DNA of 64,000 bases from Methylobacterium fujisawaense (lineage in GTDB: Bacteria > Pseudomonadota > Alphaproteobacteria > Rhizobiales > Beijerinckiaceae): assembly GCF_014138435.1 (NCBI RefSeq), contig NZ_JACJIM010000005.1, positions 496,001-560,000 on the forward strand, in the 5' to 3' direction. A program made the translations under genes and the position numbers. How positions within the stretch are numbered: position 1 is the first letter of the stretch; each line of letters begins with the position of its first letter. Below the pieces are notes generated by a model. The model saw nothing but the letters and a program-made list of their open reading frames with translations, was not told where the DNA came from and searched no databases. Below are positions 19,559 to 28,393 of this stretch, piece by piece.

Positions 19559-20758
19559 ATGAAGCAGCTCGAACTTTTTCCGTCGACGACTGCCGACGCT
19601 GACCGGCTCCGGGCCGAGATCCAGGCCCTCGACGAGATGACGGAGCGCGAGCGCGCCGCCGCGCTGCGCCGCCACCGCTACGTGCGGGCGGTCGAGGACC
19701 TCCCGCAGGGACGGCGGGGTGACCGCCACATGCGGGCCGCGATCCGCGCCGTCTGCGAGCTGAGCGACGACGTCGATCCGCCCACGCCGCGCCAGGTCAG
19801 GACATGGGAAGCGCGGCTGAGGGAGGCCGGCGGCAACCCGGCCGGCCTCGCCGACCGGCGGATGGCGCGGTTGCCCCGGCAGCAGACCCACTGGGCCCCG
19901 TGGATCGGCGAGCTGGTCGACCAGGTCGTGGCCGAGGCCGACCCGCGCCTGGGCGTCACGCTGACGGCCATGGCCCGCCTCGCACAGGCGAGGTGCCTGG
20001 AAGCGGCGCCTGCGCGGGGCGGCGCGGCCGCCCACGTTCCCGGTTTCCGGACCCTCGTGCGGATGGTCGGCGACCGTCTGCGTTCCCTGCAGCAGGCGTA
20101 TCGGTACCGGCAGCTCTCGTGCGGGCGTCCTCTCGCCGAGGTCGTCGTCGCCCGGGAAGTCCTGCGGCTCGCCATCCCGGAACTCGGCGCCGACCGCGTC
20201 CACCTGGTCACCGCACGCGACAGCTACAGCGGCGTGATCGTGGCGGCGGCGCTCGGCATTGCGCCGCCGGACGGGGAGGACCTGCTCGGCCTGTTCGGGG
20301 CGCGGACCGCGACGGCTGCCGCGGAGCCGCTCGGCGCCGCCCGCCTGTGCATGGGACTGCCGGAGGTGATCGTGCTGGACCATGATCCCGCCTTCCTCGG
20401 CGCCACGTTCCAGCATTCCGCGGCGGCGCTCGGCATCCGGCTGCACTTCGCCGGGGTCGACCATCCGGGCGCTCCCTGCCGGGCAGCGGGCCTGCAGCGC
20501 TGGCTGACGGCCCGGGGGGAGGCGGTCGAGGACGCAGGAGGCCTGATGGCGGGGGCGCACGCCTGGCTCGCCGATCTGGACTTCCGCCGCTCCGGAGCGG
20601 ACCGGCGGACCCCGCTGGACCGCTGGCAGGAGGGGGTCGCTCGCTATCCCATCCGGCTGTCGCCGGGGGCCGCTCCCGCGATCCCGACCGGCGAGGAATC
20701 GGGTGGCGCCGACGGGGCCGAGGGACCCGACGGCCGCGACACCCGGCGGAGGCCCTGA
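19559..20758 (+). CDS. Dead DDE transposase-core paralogue of TnsB
   Basis: A 399-residue protein (ATG at 19559) collinear with the TnsB encoded downstream but shorter. An N-terminal helical region (AALRRHRYVRAVED) matches TnsB ALMRLDYVQACDR, and the stretch through VRTWEARLREAGGNP matches its helix-turn-helix region. The core RVHLVTARDSYSGVIVAAAL aligns with TnsB RVWLTVAICAATRMIVGFHL, and GLPEVIVLDHDPAF with GVPEVVKLDNGKEF. The segment that should hold the first catalytic Asp is absent and the third acidic residue (TnsB Glu414) is replaced in AAGLQRWL; only the second Asp (274) persists. It cannot be an active transposase; it may be a regulator, a DNA-bending subunit or an immunity factor. 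Confidence 0.7.
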   Translation: MKQLELFPSTTADADRLRAEIQALDEMTERERAAALRRHRYVRAVEDLPQGRRGDRHMRAAIRAVCELSDDVDPPTPRQVRTWEARLREAGGNPAGLADRRMARLPRQQTHWAPWIGELVDQVVAEADPRLGVTLTAMARLAQARCLEAAPARGGAAAHVPGFRTLVRMVGDRLRSLQQAYRYRQLSCGRPLAEVVVAREVLRLAIPELGADRVHLVTARDSYSGVIVAAALGIAPPDGEDLLGLFGARTATAAAEPLGAARLCMGLPEVIVLDHDPAFLGATFQHSAAALGIRLHFAGVDHPGAPCRAAGLQRWLTARGEAVEDAGGLMAGAHAWLADLDFRRSGADRRTPLDRWQEGVARYPIRLSPGAAPAIPTGEESGGADGAEGPDGRDTRRRP

Positions 20759-21453
20759 TGCCGGCGACCCTGCGAAGCCGCCATGTCGGCAAGCCGAGCC
20801 CGTCGCGCCCGGTCGTCACCGGCCGACGGGACTGCATCACGGGCGAGGTCCCCTCCGGCAAGGTGGGGATGGGCTACCGCATGGTGGCCTACGAGGGCCT
20901 CCTCGCGCGGGACTTCATCCTGATCCTGGAGCAGGACGATGCCGTCCTGCGCTACCAGGAGGAGCCCGCTCCCTTCCGGTGGCACGACGGCGTCCGGTGG
21001 CGCCGCTACACGGCCGACTTCGCCGTGGAGATCGACGACGGGCGGCGCATCGCCGTCGAGGTCAAGCCGCGGAAGCGGGTGATCAGGCTGGGCTGGGACG
21101 GGATCCGGCCCCGCATCGAGGCCGGCGCCAGGGCCGCCGGCTACGACGGCTTCGAGCTCTGGACCGAGGTCGAGGTCGACGCGCTCCGCGTCGCGAACGC
21201 CGCGCTCGTCGCGAGCGAGCGCACCTTCGTGGCCGACGAGGCGGAGCAGCACACCATGCGCGTCGTCCTCGACCGCTTCGGCGGCCAGGGCCTCGTCCGG
21301 GACCTCCGGGCGGCATCGGGGCTCCAGGCCCGCGCCTTCCGGGCCGTCGTGGCCCTGGTCGCGCGCGGCGAGGCCGAGCTGGCCGACCCCGGCCGACCCT
21401 TCGACGACCACGCCATGATCCGCCGCCCCGCGAACCTCAGGAGTGCACCTTGA
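20758..21453 (+). CDS. tnsA: TnsA-like endonuclease
   Basis: A 231-residue homologue of the TnsA endonuclease, which cuts the 5' ends of Tn7 during excision. The catalytic triad pattern is present: Glu46 in YEGLLARDF, Asp87 in YTADFAVE, and Glu101-x-Lys103 in AVEVKP, matching Tn7 TnsA Glu63/Asp114/Lys132 in order. The N-terminal domain is followed by a shorter C-terminal helical domain (about 140-231) that would contact TnsC. It starts within the stop of the dead transposase gene (TGATG) and overlaps the next gene by TTGA, so all are translationally coupled. Confidence 0.85.
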   Translation: MPATLRSRHVGKPSPSRPVVTGRRDCITGEVPSGKVGMGYRMVAYEGLLARDFILILEQDDAVLRYQEEPAPFRWHDGVRWRRYTADFAVEIDDGRRIAVEVKPRKRVIRLGWDGIRPRIEAGARAAGYDGFELWTEVEVDALRVANAALVASERTFVADEAEQHTMRVVLDRFGGQGLVRDLRAASGLQARAFRAVVALVARGEAELADPGRPFDDHAMIRRPANLRSAP

Positions 21454-21671
21454 ACAGGCTCGACCAGCAGTTCCGCCTTCCCATCGGCGCGGTCGTCGTC
21501 GTCGACGGCGTCCCCTACGCCTCCGTCGCCCGCGAGCGGGCGGGCCTCGCCCTGCGCAGGCTCGCGGGCGGTTCCGAGACCGTCGTGCTGAGCGACGCCG
21601 TCCTGGTGGACCTCCACCGCGGCGGGAGGGTGCGCATGGCGGGACCCGGTGCATGCGGGGGGCTGCGCTGA
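21450..21671 (+). CDS. Free-standing duplicate of the TnsB N-terminal domain
   Basis: A 73-residue protein with TTG start overlapping the tnsA stop and an ideal CAGGAG six bases upstream. Its sequence tracks the first ~60 residues of the TnsB that follows: RLPIGAVVVVDGVPYASVAR versus RLQADALVIVEGVYHKVLSR, then ERAGLALRRLAGG versus DEAGVTLRTLGAR. Both look like a small beta-rich domain. It may supply the missing N-terminal domain to the dead core encoded upstream, compete with TnsB, or regulate transposition. I know of no Tn7-like system described with such a separate gene. Confidence 0.65.
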   Translation: MNRLDQQFRLPIGAVVVVDGVPYASVARERAGLALRRLAGGSETVVLSDAVLVDLHRGGRVRMAGPGACGGLR

Positions 21672-21673
21672 CC

Positions 21674-23914
21674 ATGGGCGCCTGCCAAATCCGTCTCCAA
21701 GCGGACGCGCTCGTCATCGTCGAGGGCGTCTACCACAAGGTGCTCTCGCGCGACGAGGCCGGCGTCACGCTGCGCACCCTCGGGGCGAGGCCGGTCACGG
21801 TCACGAAGACCCATGCCGAGTTGGCCGACCTCTACTTCGGCGAGCCCAGGCGGCTCCAACTGGTGGAGGACACCGCCGCCGGGCTCCCCCAAGGCGTCAG
21901 GGACAACCTCCTGCGCAACATCGACACCTTCGACGTTCGCCAGCAGGACGCGGCGCTGATGCGCCTCGACTACGTGCAGGCCTGCGACCGGTGCTTCGCC
22001 GAGCGGACCCATAGGAAGGTCCCGAAGGGCTACGCCGATATCGCGAGGCTCGTCGCGGCCGAGCGCCGGCAGCGGGCCATCGAGAACGAGGGCTCCCATC
22101 CCGACGACGTGCCGCTCGAACGGGTGAGCGGCTCCTCGCTGAAGGGTTGGTACGGGCGCTGGCGCAAGGGCGGCAAGTCCATCGTGGCGCTGATCCCGCT
22201 GGACGACCTGAAGGGACGGGCGGGTTTCCGCCTCGATCCCGAGGTCGAGATGATCATCGCGGAGCGCGTGCGCGAGGACTGGCTCACCCGGAACGGACCG
22301 CCGCTGAGCCATGTCATCGTCTTCATCCAGGGCAGGATCGAGCGCGAGAACAAGACGCGCACCGTGCCCTTCGACGTGCCTGACGGAATGACGATTCGGC
22401 GCTGGGTGAAGGCGAACGTCAGCCAGTTCGACGTGATCTACCATCGCGAGGGCCCCGCGGCGGCGGAGCAGGCGTTCCGGCACGTCAAGAAGGCCCCGCA
22501 GGCGACGCGGCCGCTCGAAATCGTCGAGGTCGACCACACGCCGCTCGACGTCCTGGTCCTGGAGGGCGACGGCACGCCGGCGCGCGACCGGCGCCGCAAG
22601 GACAAGCGCACGAGGCGGGTCTGGCTCACGGTCGCGATCTGCGCCGCGACCCGCATGATCGTGGGATTCCACCTCAGTGACGAGCGTCCCTCCTGGACTT
22701 CGGTGATGCATTGCCTGCGCATGGCGGTGCTGCCGAAGGACCTGACCGGCATCCGGGTCGACACGGCGTGGCCCGTGTTCGGCGTGCCGGAGGTGGTCAA
22801 GCTCGATAACGGGAAGGAATTCCACTCCCGGTCGATGAAGGCGGCCGCCGGGCAGCTGCGGTTCGAGCTCCGCTACATGCCCCGGCGCAAGCCCCACCTG
22901 AAGGGCAAGGTCGAGCGCGCCCTCGGCACCATCGCGCGCGACTTCTGCGCCTACCTTCCCGGACGGACCTTCCGCGACGTGCGCGAGCGCGGCGACTACG
23001 ACAGCGTCGGGCAGGCCGCCCTGACCCTGGCCCAACTCGTCGAGTTCTTCACGATCTGGGTCGTCGACATCTACCACAACCGCAAGCATGGCGGGCTGCT
23101 CGGACGAACGCCCCTGCTGCGCTGGCAGGACCTGGCGGGCTATGGCACGCGCCTGCCGCCGTCGGCCGACGACCTCGACCCGCTCATCGCCCTGGTGGTC
23201 CCGCGGACCATCCAGCGGAACGGGATCACCTTCCTCGGCCTCACCTACCAGTCCGACGAACTGAAGGGCGTCCGTCGCAGGAAGGGCTTCCACTTCGGCG
23301 ACGAATTCCTTGTCAAGGCCGAAGCGTCCGATCTCGGCCACCTCCTCGTCCTGGTGGACGAGGAGGCCGGTTGGATCAAGGTCCCCTGCGAGGACGGGTT
23401 GGCCGACGGGACGTCCCTGGCGGAGTGGCGAGACGTGGTCCGCACGGCGCGTCGGATGACGCAGGAAGGCCAGCGCGTCGCTCGCGCGACGCTCGTCCGC
23501 GCGATGGAGCTGCTGCGCGCCGAATGCCGCAAGGCCGGCGTCAAGCCGAAGCGCCTGGCGAGCGCCGACGTCGACTGGTTCCGCGACCACGCCGACGACC
23601 CGATGTTCGAGGTCGCCTGGGACGTCGCGGACGAGGGCGCCCACGAGGAAGAGCGGCTGCGGACCCGACGCCCGCGGAAGGCCGCGCCGCCGGCCGCGGC
23701 CGACGCGGCACCCGCGCCCCGGGTCGGGCAGGGTGGCCGCAAGACCGCCCCGCGCCCGGCCAGCGCCCCGCAGGAAGCCCCGCAGGACGCCGCGCCGGCG
23801 GCCCGGCCGGCCGGTCCGAGGCCCGTCGCCGCCGAGGCCGATCCGCGGAGCGTGACGGCGGATGTCGGCGCCGAGTTCGACCCCGACGATCCCGACAACT
23901 GGACTGCCGAGTGA
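21674..23914 (+). CDS. tnsB: TnsB/TniA-family DDE transposase
   Basis: A 746-residue transposase (ATG at 21674, 2 bp after the previous stop). After the N-terminal beta domain and helix-turn-helix regions comes the RNase-H-like catalytic core with Asp287 (VEVDHTPLD), Asp378 (KLDNGKEF) and Glu414 (KGKVERAL), a DD(35)E arrangement. A beta-barrel region follows (near 520-600), then a low-complexity Ala/Pro/Arg tail ending DPDDPDNWTAE, which in TnsB proteins is the hook that contacts TnsC. It joins element 3' ends to target DNA; with TnsA it gives cut-and-paste transposition. Confidence 0.92.
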   Translation: MGACQIRLQADALVIVEGVYHKVLSRDEAGVTLRTLGARPVTVTKTHAELADLYFGEPRRLQLVEDTAAGLPQGVRDNLLRNIDTFDVRQQDAALMRLDYVQACDRCFAERTHRKVPKGYADIARLVAAERRQRAIENEGSHPDDVPLERVSGSSLKGWYGRWRKGGKSIVALIPLDDLKGRAGFRLDPEVEMIIAERVREDWLTRNGPPLSHVIVFIQGRIERENKTRTVPFDVPDGMTIRRWVKANVSQFDVIYHREGPAAAEQAFRHVKKAPQATRPLEIVEVDHTPLDVLVLEGDGTPARDRRRKDKRTRRVWLTVAICAATRMIVGFHLSDERPSWTSVMHCLRMAVLPKDLTGIRVDTAWPVFGVPEVVKLDNGKEFHSRSMKAAAGQLRFELRYMPRRKPHLKGKVERALGTIARDFCAYLPGRTFRDVRERGDYDSVGQAALTLAQLVEFFTIWVVDIYHNRKHGGLLGRTPLLRWQDLAGYGTRLPPSADDLDPLIALVVPRTIQRNGITFLGLTYQSDELKGVRRRKGFHFGDEFLVKAEASDLGHLLVLVDEEAGWIKVPCEDGLADGTSLAEWRDVVRTARRMTQEGQRVARATLVRAMELLRAECRKAGVKPKRLASADVDWFRDHADDPMFEVAWDVADEGAHEEERLRTRRPRKAAPPAAADAAPAPRVGQGGRKTAPRPASAPQEAPQDAAPAARPAGPRPVAAEADPRSVTADVGAEFDPDDPDNWTAE

Positions 23915-23924
23915 GGGCCATCGC

Positions 23925-25052
23925 ATGCCGCAAAGCCAGGACGGGGAGATCTTCCGCCCCGACGTCACCATCCTTCCCGGCCCCCAGGCCGCCCCGGTCC
24001 GCCGTGAGCGGTTCGCGACCCGCTTGAGCCCGCAAGACCTCGAACGGCGGGCCTGGAAGCGACGCGTCGACACCATCCACGTTAACACCGACGTCGTGAT
24101 CAAGACCGTCGCGCGCTTCGACGAGATGCTCAAGGACCTCGGCGACGATGTCGAGGGACAGTGCCTCGTCATCCCGGCCGCTTCCGGGGCCGGGAAGTCG
24201 CATCTGCTCGCCCGGTTACAGCTCCGCCCGGCGCTCGTGCCGTTCCGCGACGAGTTCGGCCCCGTGCGGCCGCTGGTCTACATCAAGGCGCCGAGCCCCT
24301 GCACGCTGAAGACGCTGGGTCTCGCGCTGTACCTCGCCATGACGGAGAAGGAGCTCAGCGCCAACCTGAAGGAGCACGATATCTGGACCCGGGTGCGCCA
24401 CCAGATGCACGCCCAACTCGTCTCCATCATCATGATCGACGAATTCCACCATGCCTTCCGCGGACGCACCGGTGACGAGCGGCGCACCCTGGTCGAGACG
24501 CTGAAGAACCTCGTCATCCCGGATCCGGACGACCCGCTTCGGCCGCCCGGTGCGGAGTTGCGCCCCGTCTCCCTCGTGCTCTCGGGCATGCCCTGGCTCA
24601 AGAAGGTGCTGAAGGAGGATTTCCAGCTCCTCCGGCGCTGCGTCTTCAAGCCGATCAAGCCCCTGGGTCACTCGGAAGCCTGCGTGAAGAAGGCCACGAA
24701 ATTCCTGTCGCTGGTCGAGGCAAGGCTCGGCTTCCCGGCCGCGTGCGGCCTGTCGGAGCACGACATGGTTCAGCGCATGCTCAAGGCTTCGAACGGCTAC
24801 ACCGGTCGCATGATGCACCTCGTCAAGAAGGCGGCCTTCCGCGCCATCCAATCGGGCAAGCCGAGCATCGGGCAGGTCGACCACCTCGGCTTCGTCTTCG
24901 AGGAGATCTTCGAGCTCGGTCCGCGCAGGAACCCGTTCCTGGTGGTCGACATCTCGACCCTGCCGAAGATGAAGGAGATCGAGTTCGAGAGGCTCACGCG
25001 CCTGACGGGGACCGCCGAGGCCGGGGTCGAGACGCAAGCCGACGACGCGTAG
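23925..25052 (+). CDS. tnsC: TnsC/TniB-family AAA+ target-selection ATPase
   Basis: A 375-residue AAA+ regulator that links target selectors to the transposase. The start at 23925 follows GTGAGGG and sits 10 bp after the tnsB stop. Walker A is PAASGAGKSHL (near residue 85), Walker B is IIMIDEFHH (near 170), a sensor-type LVLSGMPWL follows, and an arginine-rich stretch (QLLRRCVFKPIKPL) provides the finger region. The C-terminus (KMKEIEFERLTR) is helical. Length and motifs match Tn7-like TnsC of the TniB group. Confidence 0.88.
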   Translation: MPQSQDGEIFRPDVTILPGPQAAPVRRERFATRLSPQDLERRAWKRRVDTIHVNTDVVIKTVARFDEMLKDLGDDVEGQCLVIPAASGAGKSHLLARLQLRPALVPFRDEFGPVRPLVYIKAPSPCTLKTLGLALYLAMTEKELSANLKEHDIWTRVRHQMHAQLVSIIMIDEFHHAFRGRTGDERRTLVETLKNLVIPDPDDPLRPPGAELRPVSLVLSGMPWLKKVLKEDFQLLRRCVFKPIKPLGHSEACVKKATKFLSLVEARLGFPAACGLSEHDMVQRMLKASNGYTGRMMHLVKKAAFRAIQSGKPSIGQVDHLGFVFEEIFELGPRRNPFLVVDISTLPKMKEIEFERLTRLTGTAEAGVETQADDA

Positions 25053-25062
25053 GGGGAAACCG

Positions 25063-26922
25063 ATGCGGCTGACCATCATCCCGCCCGTCATCGACGGGGA
25101 ATCCGCCGCGGCGCACCTGCTGCGCGCCTTCGACGTCAACGGCGAGCCGTGGAGCCGCGAACGCCTCAGGACCGCGGGCCATTCCATGAGCGACATCCTG
25201 CAGGGCCGCGCCGCCGGCCCCCTCGCGGATCGGCTCGGCCGTGGCGAGGACGCGTTCCGGGGTTGGACGCCCACCGAGATCACCAAGAAAAAGGTCGTGA
25301 TCGCGGACGAGGTGGTCCACCGGGACGATTGGACGACGAACGTGCGGCGGTGGTGTCCCTGCTGTTGGCAGGACGACCTTCGCAGGACGCCGTCGGGACG
25401 ACACGCGCACTGGAACATCCACCGGCGCTTCTGGTGGGACGTGGCCGCCGTCGGCACCTGTCCCCTCCATCATGTCCGCCTGGAGGGGTCCTGCCCGATT
25501 TGCCGGACGGGCGTCACCTGGGAAGCCGGCTCGCTGACCCGTTGCAGGAACGGCCATTCCCTTCTCGCCTGCGACGGCGCCAGGGTCCCGCCCGCGACGA
25601 CGCTGGCGGACGCCTACGTGGTCGGCCGCCTCGGCGGCATGGCCCGGACCAGCGTGCCCCTCCTCGACGGCCTGACGCTCGCCGAGGCCTGCGACGCCAT
25701 GGAGCGGTTCGGCGTCGCCCTGCTCGGGGGCGCCGACGGGGCCCTCTCGAAATTTCCGGCGGAGCGCCATCCGGAGGTGTTCTCGGCCGGTCTCGCCACC
25801 GCCCGGGACTGGCCGCACGCCTTCGACGCCCTGCTCGACGGGATGGCCCGAGCCGACCATGTCGGCCTCGGCGCCTGGGGGGCCGAACAGGTCTACGGCT
25901 ATCTGTATCTCTGGGCGAAGCGGCTGCCGGCGGGAGCGAGCGGGGATGCGGTTCGGGCGGCCCTCTATGCGCATCACGCCGGCCGGGGCCCGGTTCACAA
26001 GACCTCGGTGGTGATCCGGCATACCGACGTCCCGTTGGTCAGCCTCGCCGACATCGCCGCGGAATGCGGCCGAAGGCCGGAGTTCATCGCCGGCTACGTC
26101 AAGGCCCTGGGCGCCTGGCCGCAACGGACGAGGAGGGGTACGCCCATCGGCATCGCCCGCGAGACCGCCGCCCAGATCCGGGCGATCCTCGACCGCGCGC
26201 TCCGCGCGGAAAATCTGCCGGCGGCGCTCGGGCTGGCGAAGCGCCAGACGCGTATGTTGGTCGCGGCGCGGATCGTCCCGCCCGCCGAGATCCACGCGCG
26301 CGCCGGCATCAAGGCCGACGTCTTCGACCGGGATGCCGTGGCCGCCGTGCTATCCCGGATCCGTGGCTCGGCGCCGACCGTCGGGGCCATGCCCGCCGGC
26401 CTCCTTCCGCTCGCGCGAGCCAGCCAGCACGGCAAGGTCGACGGCGTGCGCGGCACCTGCGACATGATCCTGGCCGGCCAGCTTCGGGTCAGGGCGGTCC
26501 TGCGGGACGTACCCGGCCTCGCGGGCTTCCTGGTCGACCCGGAGGACATCAGGGTCGCGCGGCGTTCGCGCGAAGGTGGGGGTCTCACCCTCGAAGAGGT
26601 CGGCCGGCGGCTCACGGTCCCGACGGACAGCGTCGGCCTGATCGTCCGGGCAGGCCTCATGGCGGGGACAGCGATGCCGTGCGGGGAGATCCTCGTCAGG
26701 GACGATGCGCTCGCGGCTTACGAGGCCGAGTACGCCACCACGGGTGCGCTCGCCAGGGAGATGGGATCCGGCGCGCGGTGGGTGCGGGAAGCCTTGGATC
26801 GGGCCGGCGTCGGGCCAGCCTTCGCGATCACGGGCCGAAAGACCACGACGGTATGGCGCCGGATGGATGTCCCGACGGACCTTCGGCGCCGCATCGCCAG
26901 GACCCACGCGCCGCGACCCTAG
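25063..26922 (+). CDS. tniQ: TniQ/TnsD-family target-selector protein
   Basis: A 619-residue protein starting 10 bp after tnsC. The N-terminus (IIPPVIDGESAAAHLLRAFD) is the typical TniQ opening. It is followed by the zinc-finger region CPCCWQDD ... HWNIHRRFWWD ... TCPLHHVRLEGSCPIC and CRNGH. The ~350-residue C-terminal half has several helix-turn-helix-like units (SLADIAAECGRRPEFI; TLEEVGRRLTVP). It is longer than CRISPR-associated TniQ (about 400) and similar to TnsD, so it probably recognises a fixed DNA site itself. Confidence 0.85.
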   Translation: MRLTIIPPVIDGESAAAHLLRAFDVNGEPWSRERLRTAGHSMSDILQGRAAGPLADRLGRGEDAFRGWTPTEITKKKVVIADEVVHRDDWTTNVRRWCPCCWQDDLRRTPSGRHAHWNIHRRFWWDVAAVGTCPLHHVRLEGSCPICRTGVTWEAGSLTRCRNGHSLLACDGARVPPATTLADAYVVGRLGGMARTSVPLLDGLTLAEACDAMERFGVALLGGADGALSKFPAERHPEVFSAGLATARDWPHAFDALLDGMARADHVGLGAWGAEQVYGYLYLWAKRLPAGASGDAVRAALYAHHAGRGPVHKTSVVIRHTDVPLVSLADIAAECGRRPEFIAGYVKALGAWPQRTRRGTPIGIARETAAQIRAILDRALRAENLPAALGLAKRQTRMLVAARIVPPAEIHARAGIKADVFDRDAVAAVLSRIRGSAPTVGAMPAGLLPLARASQHGKVDGVRGTCDMILAGQLRVRAVLRDVPGLAGFLVDPEDIRVARRSREGGGLTLEEVGRRLTVPTDSVGLIVRAGLMAGTAMPCGEILVRDDALAAYEAEYATTGALAREMGSGARWVREALDRAGVGPAFAITGRKTTTVWRRMDVPTDLRRRIARTHAPRP

Positions 26923-27329
26923 GAGCAAGCCGGGACCGCCGTGCCGCGCGAGCGCCGTCGGCGCAAAGCCATGAGCGGGGCGATGAGGATCTGCGCGGGG
27001 CGTCGACCGAGGAAGGATGTGACGCCGTCTTGGTTCGGGGACCCCGTCGCCTTCCAGTGGACGTGAACAGATCGGATCATCGCCGCGACCGTGATCGCGG
27101 CGGCGGCCCATCGGTTCGGCTGGCGCGGCCTCGCGCTCGGATCCGTCCTCGGTGCGACCGGCGTCGCGGTGCTGGCGGCGCTGCAGGCGGCGACCTGCCG
27201 GATCGCCCGGCATCGGCTGGATCGGATCTCCGTCCTGCCGCCGCTCGGGTTCGGCCTCCAACGCGCTTATGAGGTCACTACCGGCCTGCGAGGCCGACCC
27301 GGTGCCGACGTCCACCCTCGCGGTTAGGC
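26923..27329. pseudogene. Transposon-adjacent spacer with possible transporter remnant
   Basis: No intact gene. A frame at 27091-27327 encodes RFGWRGLALGSVLGATGVAV followed by two more hydrophobic stretches, resembling the C-terminal membrane segment of a major-facilitator transporter, then runs into unrelated sequence. It lacks a start region and ribosome-binding site. Probably debris left between insertions. Confidence 0.3.
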
Positions 27330-27776
27330 TTGCACCTGCCCATCGACGCCGGCGGGCGCGGTTCGCGCCTCGGGCATCGGCCCTTCTCGGTCTCGGCGGC
27401 GGTCGGGTTCATCGCGCTCTCGGGCGTCGCGGTCCTGAACGGCTTGGTGCTGCTGAACCACATCCGCGCGCTCGTGGCGTAGGGAACGGCGATTCCGGAT
27501 GCCGTCCACGAGGGCGCCCTGACCCGGCTGCGGCCGGTGGCGATGACGGCCTTGGTCGCCGCCCTGGGCTTCGTCCCGATGGCCCTGGCGACGGGCACGG
27601 GTGCGGAGGTGCAGCGGCCGCTGGCGACCGTCGTCATCGGCGGCTTGGCCAGCGCGACCGTCCTGACGCTGCTGGTCCTTCCGGCGCTTTACGTCCGGTT
27701 CGGCAAGGCCAAGGCGTCCTTCCCGTCCGCTCCACGAGGCCATGTCGTGGCGTGGACCGACACACCAACACCTTAG
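27330..27776 (+). pseudogene. Truncated RND metal-efflux pump (CusA/CzcA type) remnant
   Basis: One frame carries the C-terminal part of a heavy-metal RND pump: FSVSAAVGFIALSGVAVLNG, then an in-frame TAG at 27480, then EGALTRLRP and MTALVAALGFVPMALATGTG followed by VLTLLVLPALY. Intact CzcA/CusA proteins are about 1,050 residues; only ~140 remain, with a nonsense codon. It is a decayed fragment, consistent with metal-resistance DNA having been interrupted by insertions here. Confidence 0.8.
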
Positions 27777-27838
27777 CCGGACGACCTCGTGAGCGGTCGG
27801 ATCAGGGCGTCCGCATCGCGGCGTGACAAGGTCCCGGG

Positions 27839-27912
27839 CAAATCGGGACAAGCTGTGTTGAGAGCGGCGCTGTCGCGGAGCCGAAAACGGGACAAGCTTT
27901 CATGAGAGTGTG
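27839..27912 (+). repeat. Paired ~25-bp direct repeats, left flank of defence island
   Basis: Two copies of the motif aaATCGGGACAAGCTTTCATG, at 27839-27864 (with agctgtgttgagag) and 27884-27909 (with agctttcatgagag), start 45 bp apart in the same orientation. The same paired layout recurs at 36113, 36613 and 36952. Multiple short direct repeats at fixed spacing are characteristic of transposase-binding sites at TnsB/TniA-type ends. The sequence from 27913 to 28393 holds no supported gene. Confidence 0.6.
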
Positions 27913-28393
27913 TCCTGCGCAGCCGCGCTCATGGATCGGCATCACCCAGGCTGCCCGGACCGAATGAGATGGCACCCAAGCGGCGGGACGGCGTAGCCCG
28001 ATGCGTGCCGCCGTCATTCATCGCCTTTGGGAACGCCCTGTCTCTGATCGCGTGCCGCCACCGTGGCTCGACGGATCGAGGCCAGATCGGGTGCCACGAG
28101 CGGCTGTCCGCCCGGGCTTCCGACCGGCCCGGATGAAAGGTCTCCGCCCGTCGCCCCTACTCGAAAGCCCCTGGGCATCGCACGGGACAACTCGGCGGTA
28201 GAGGCTTCTGAGCCAGGCTCATTCCGGCAGGCGCCGCGCCTTCCGAGCCGCCCGTCGGGGGCAGCCGGCGCGCGGCGTCGATGTCGCCGAAGGACCGGGG
28301 TGAGGCCACCTTGCCGCGGGCCACGCCCATGGCCTCGTGGCCGGGTTCGCCGGCCGTCCTCGCCGGCGGTGGGGCCGCCGGGGCGCTCGGCTC

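Larger units (their letters stand above)
19290..26922 (+). mobile_element. Tn7-like transposition module (ends not resolved)
   Basis: Ordered genes dead-TnsB paralogue, TnsA, TnsB N-domain paralogue, TnsB, TnsC and TniQ overlap or abut each other: TGATG overlap at 20756-20760, TTGA overlap at 21450-21453, and gaps of 2 to 10 bp for the rest. TnsA plus TnsB plus TnsC plus a TniQ-family selector defines a heteromeric cut-and-paste Tn7-like element. No Cas genes or arrays are present, so targeting is presumably by the TniQ/TnsD-type protein. I could not find terminal inverted repeats next to the module; the repeat clusters at 27.84 and 36-37 kb are candidate transposon ends but all point the same way. 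Confidence 0.7.

Noticed and set aside
19290..27330. CRISPR-associated transposon
   Set aside because: TnsA/B/C and TniQ are present, but no cas gene or regularly spaced repeat array exists in the window, and TniQ is long like TnsD.
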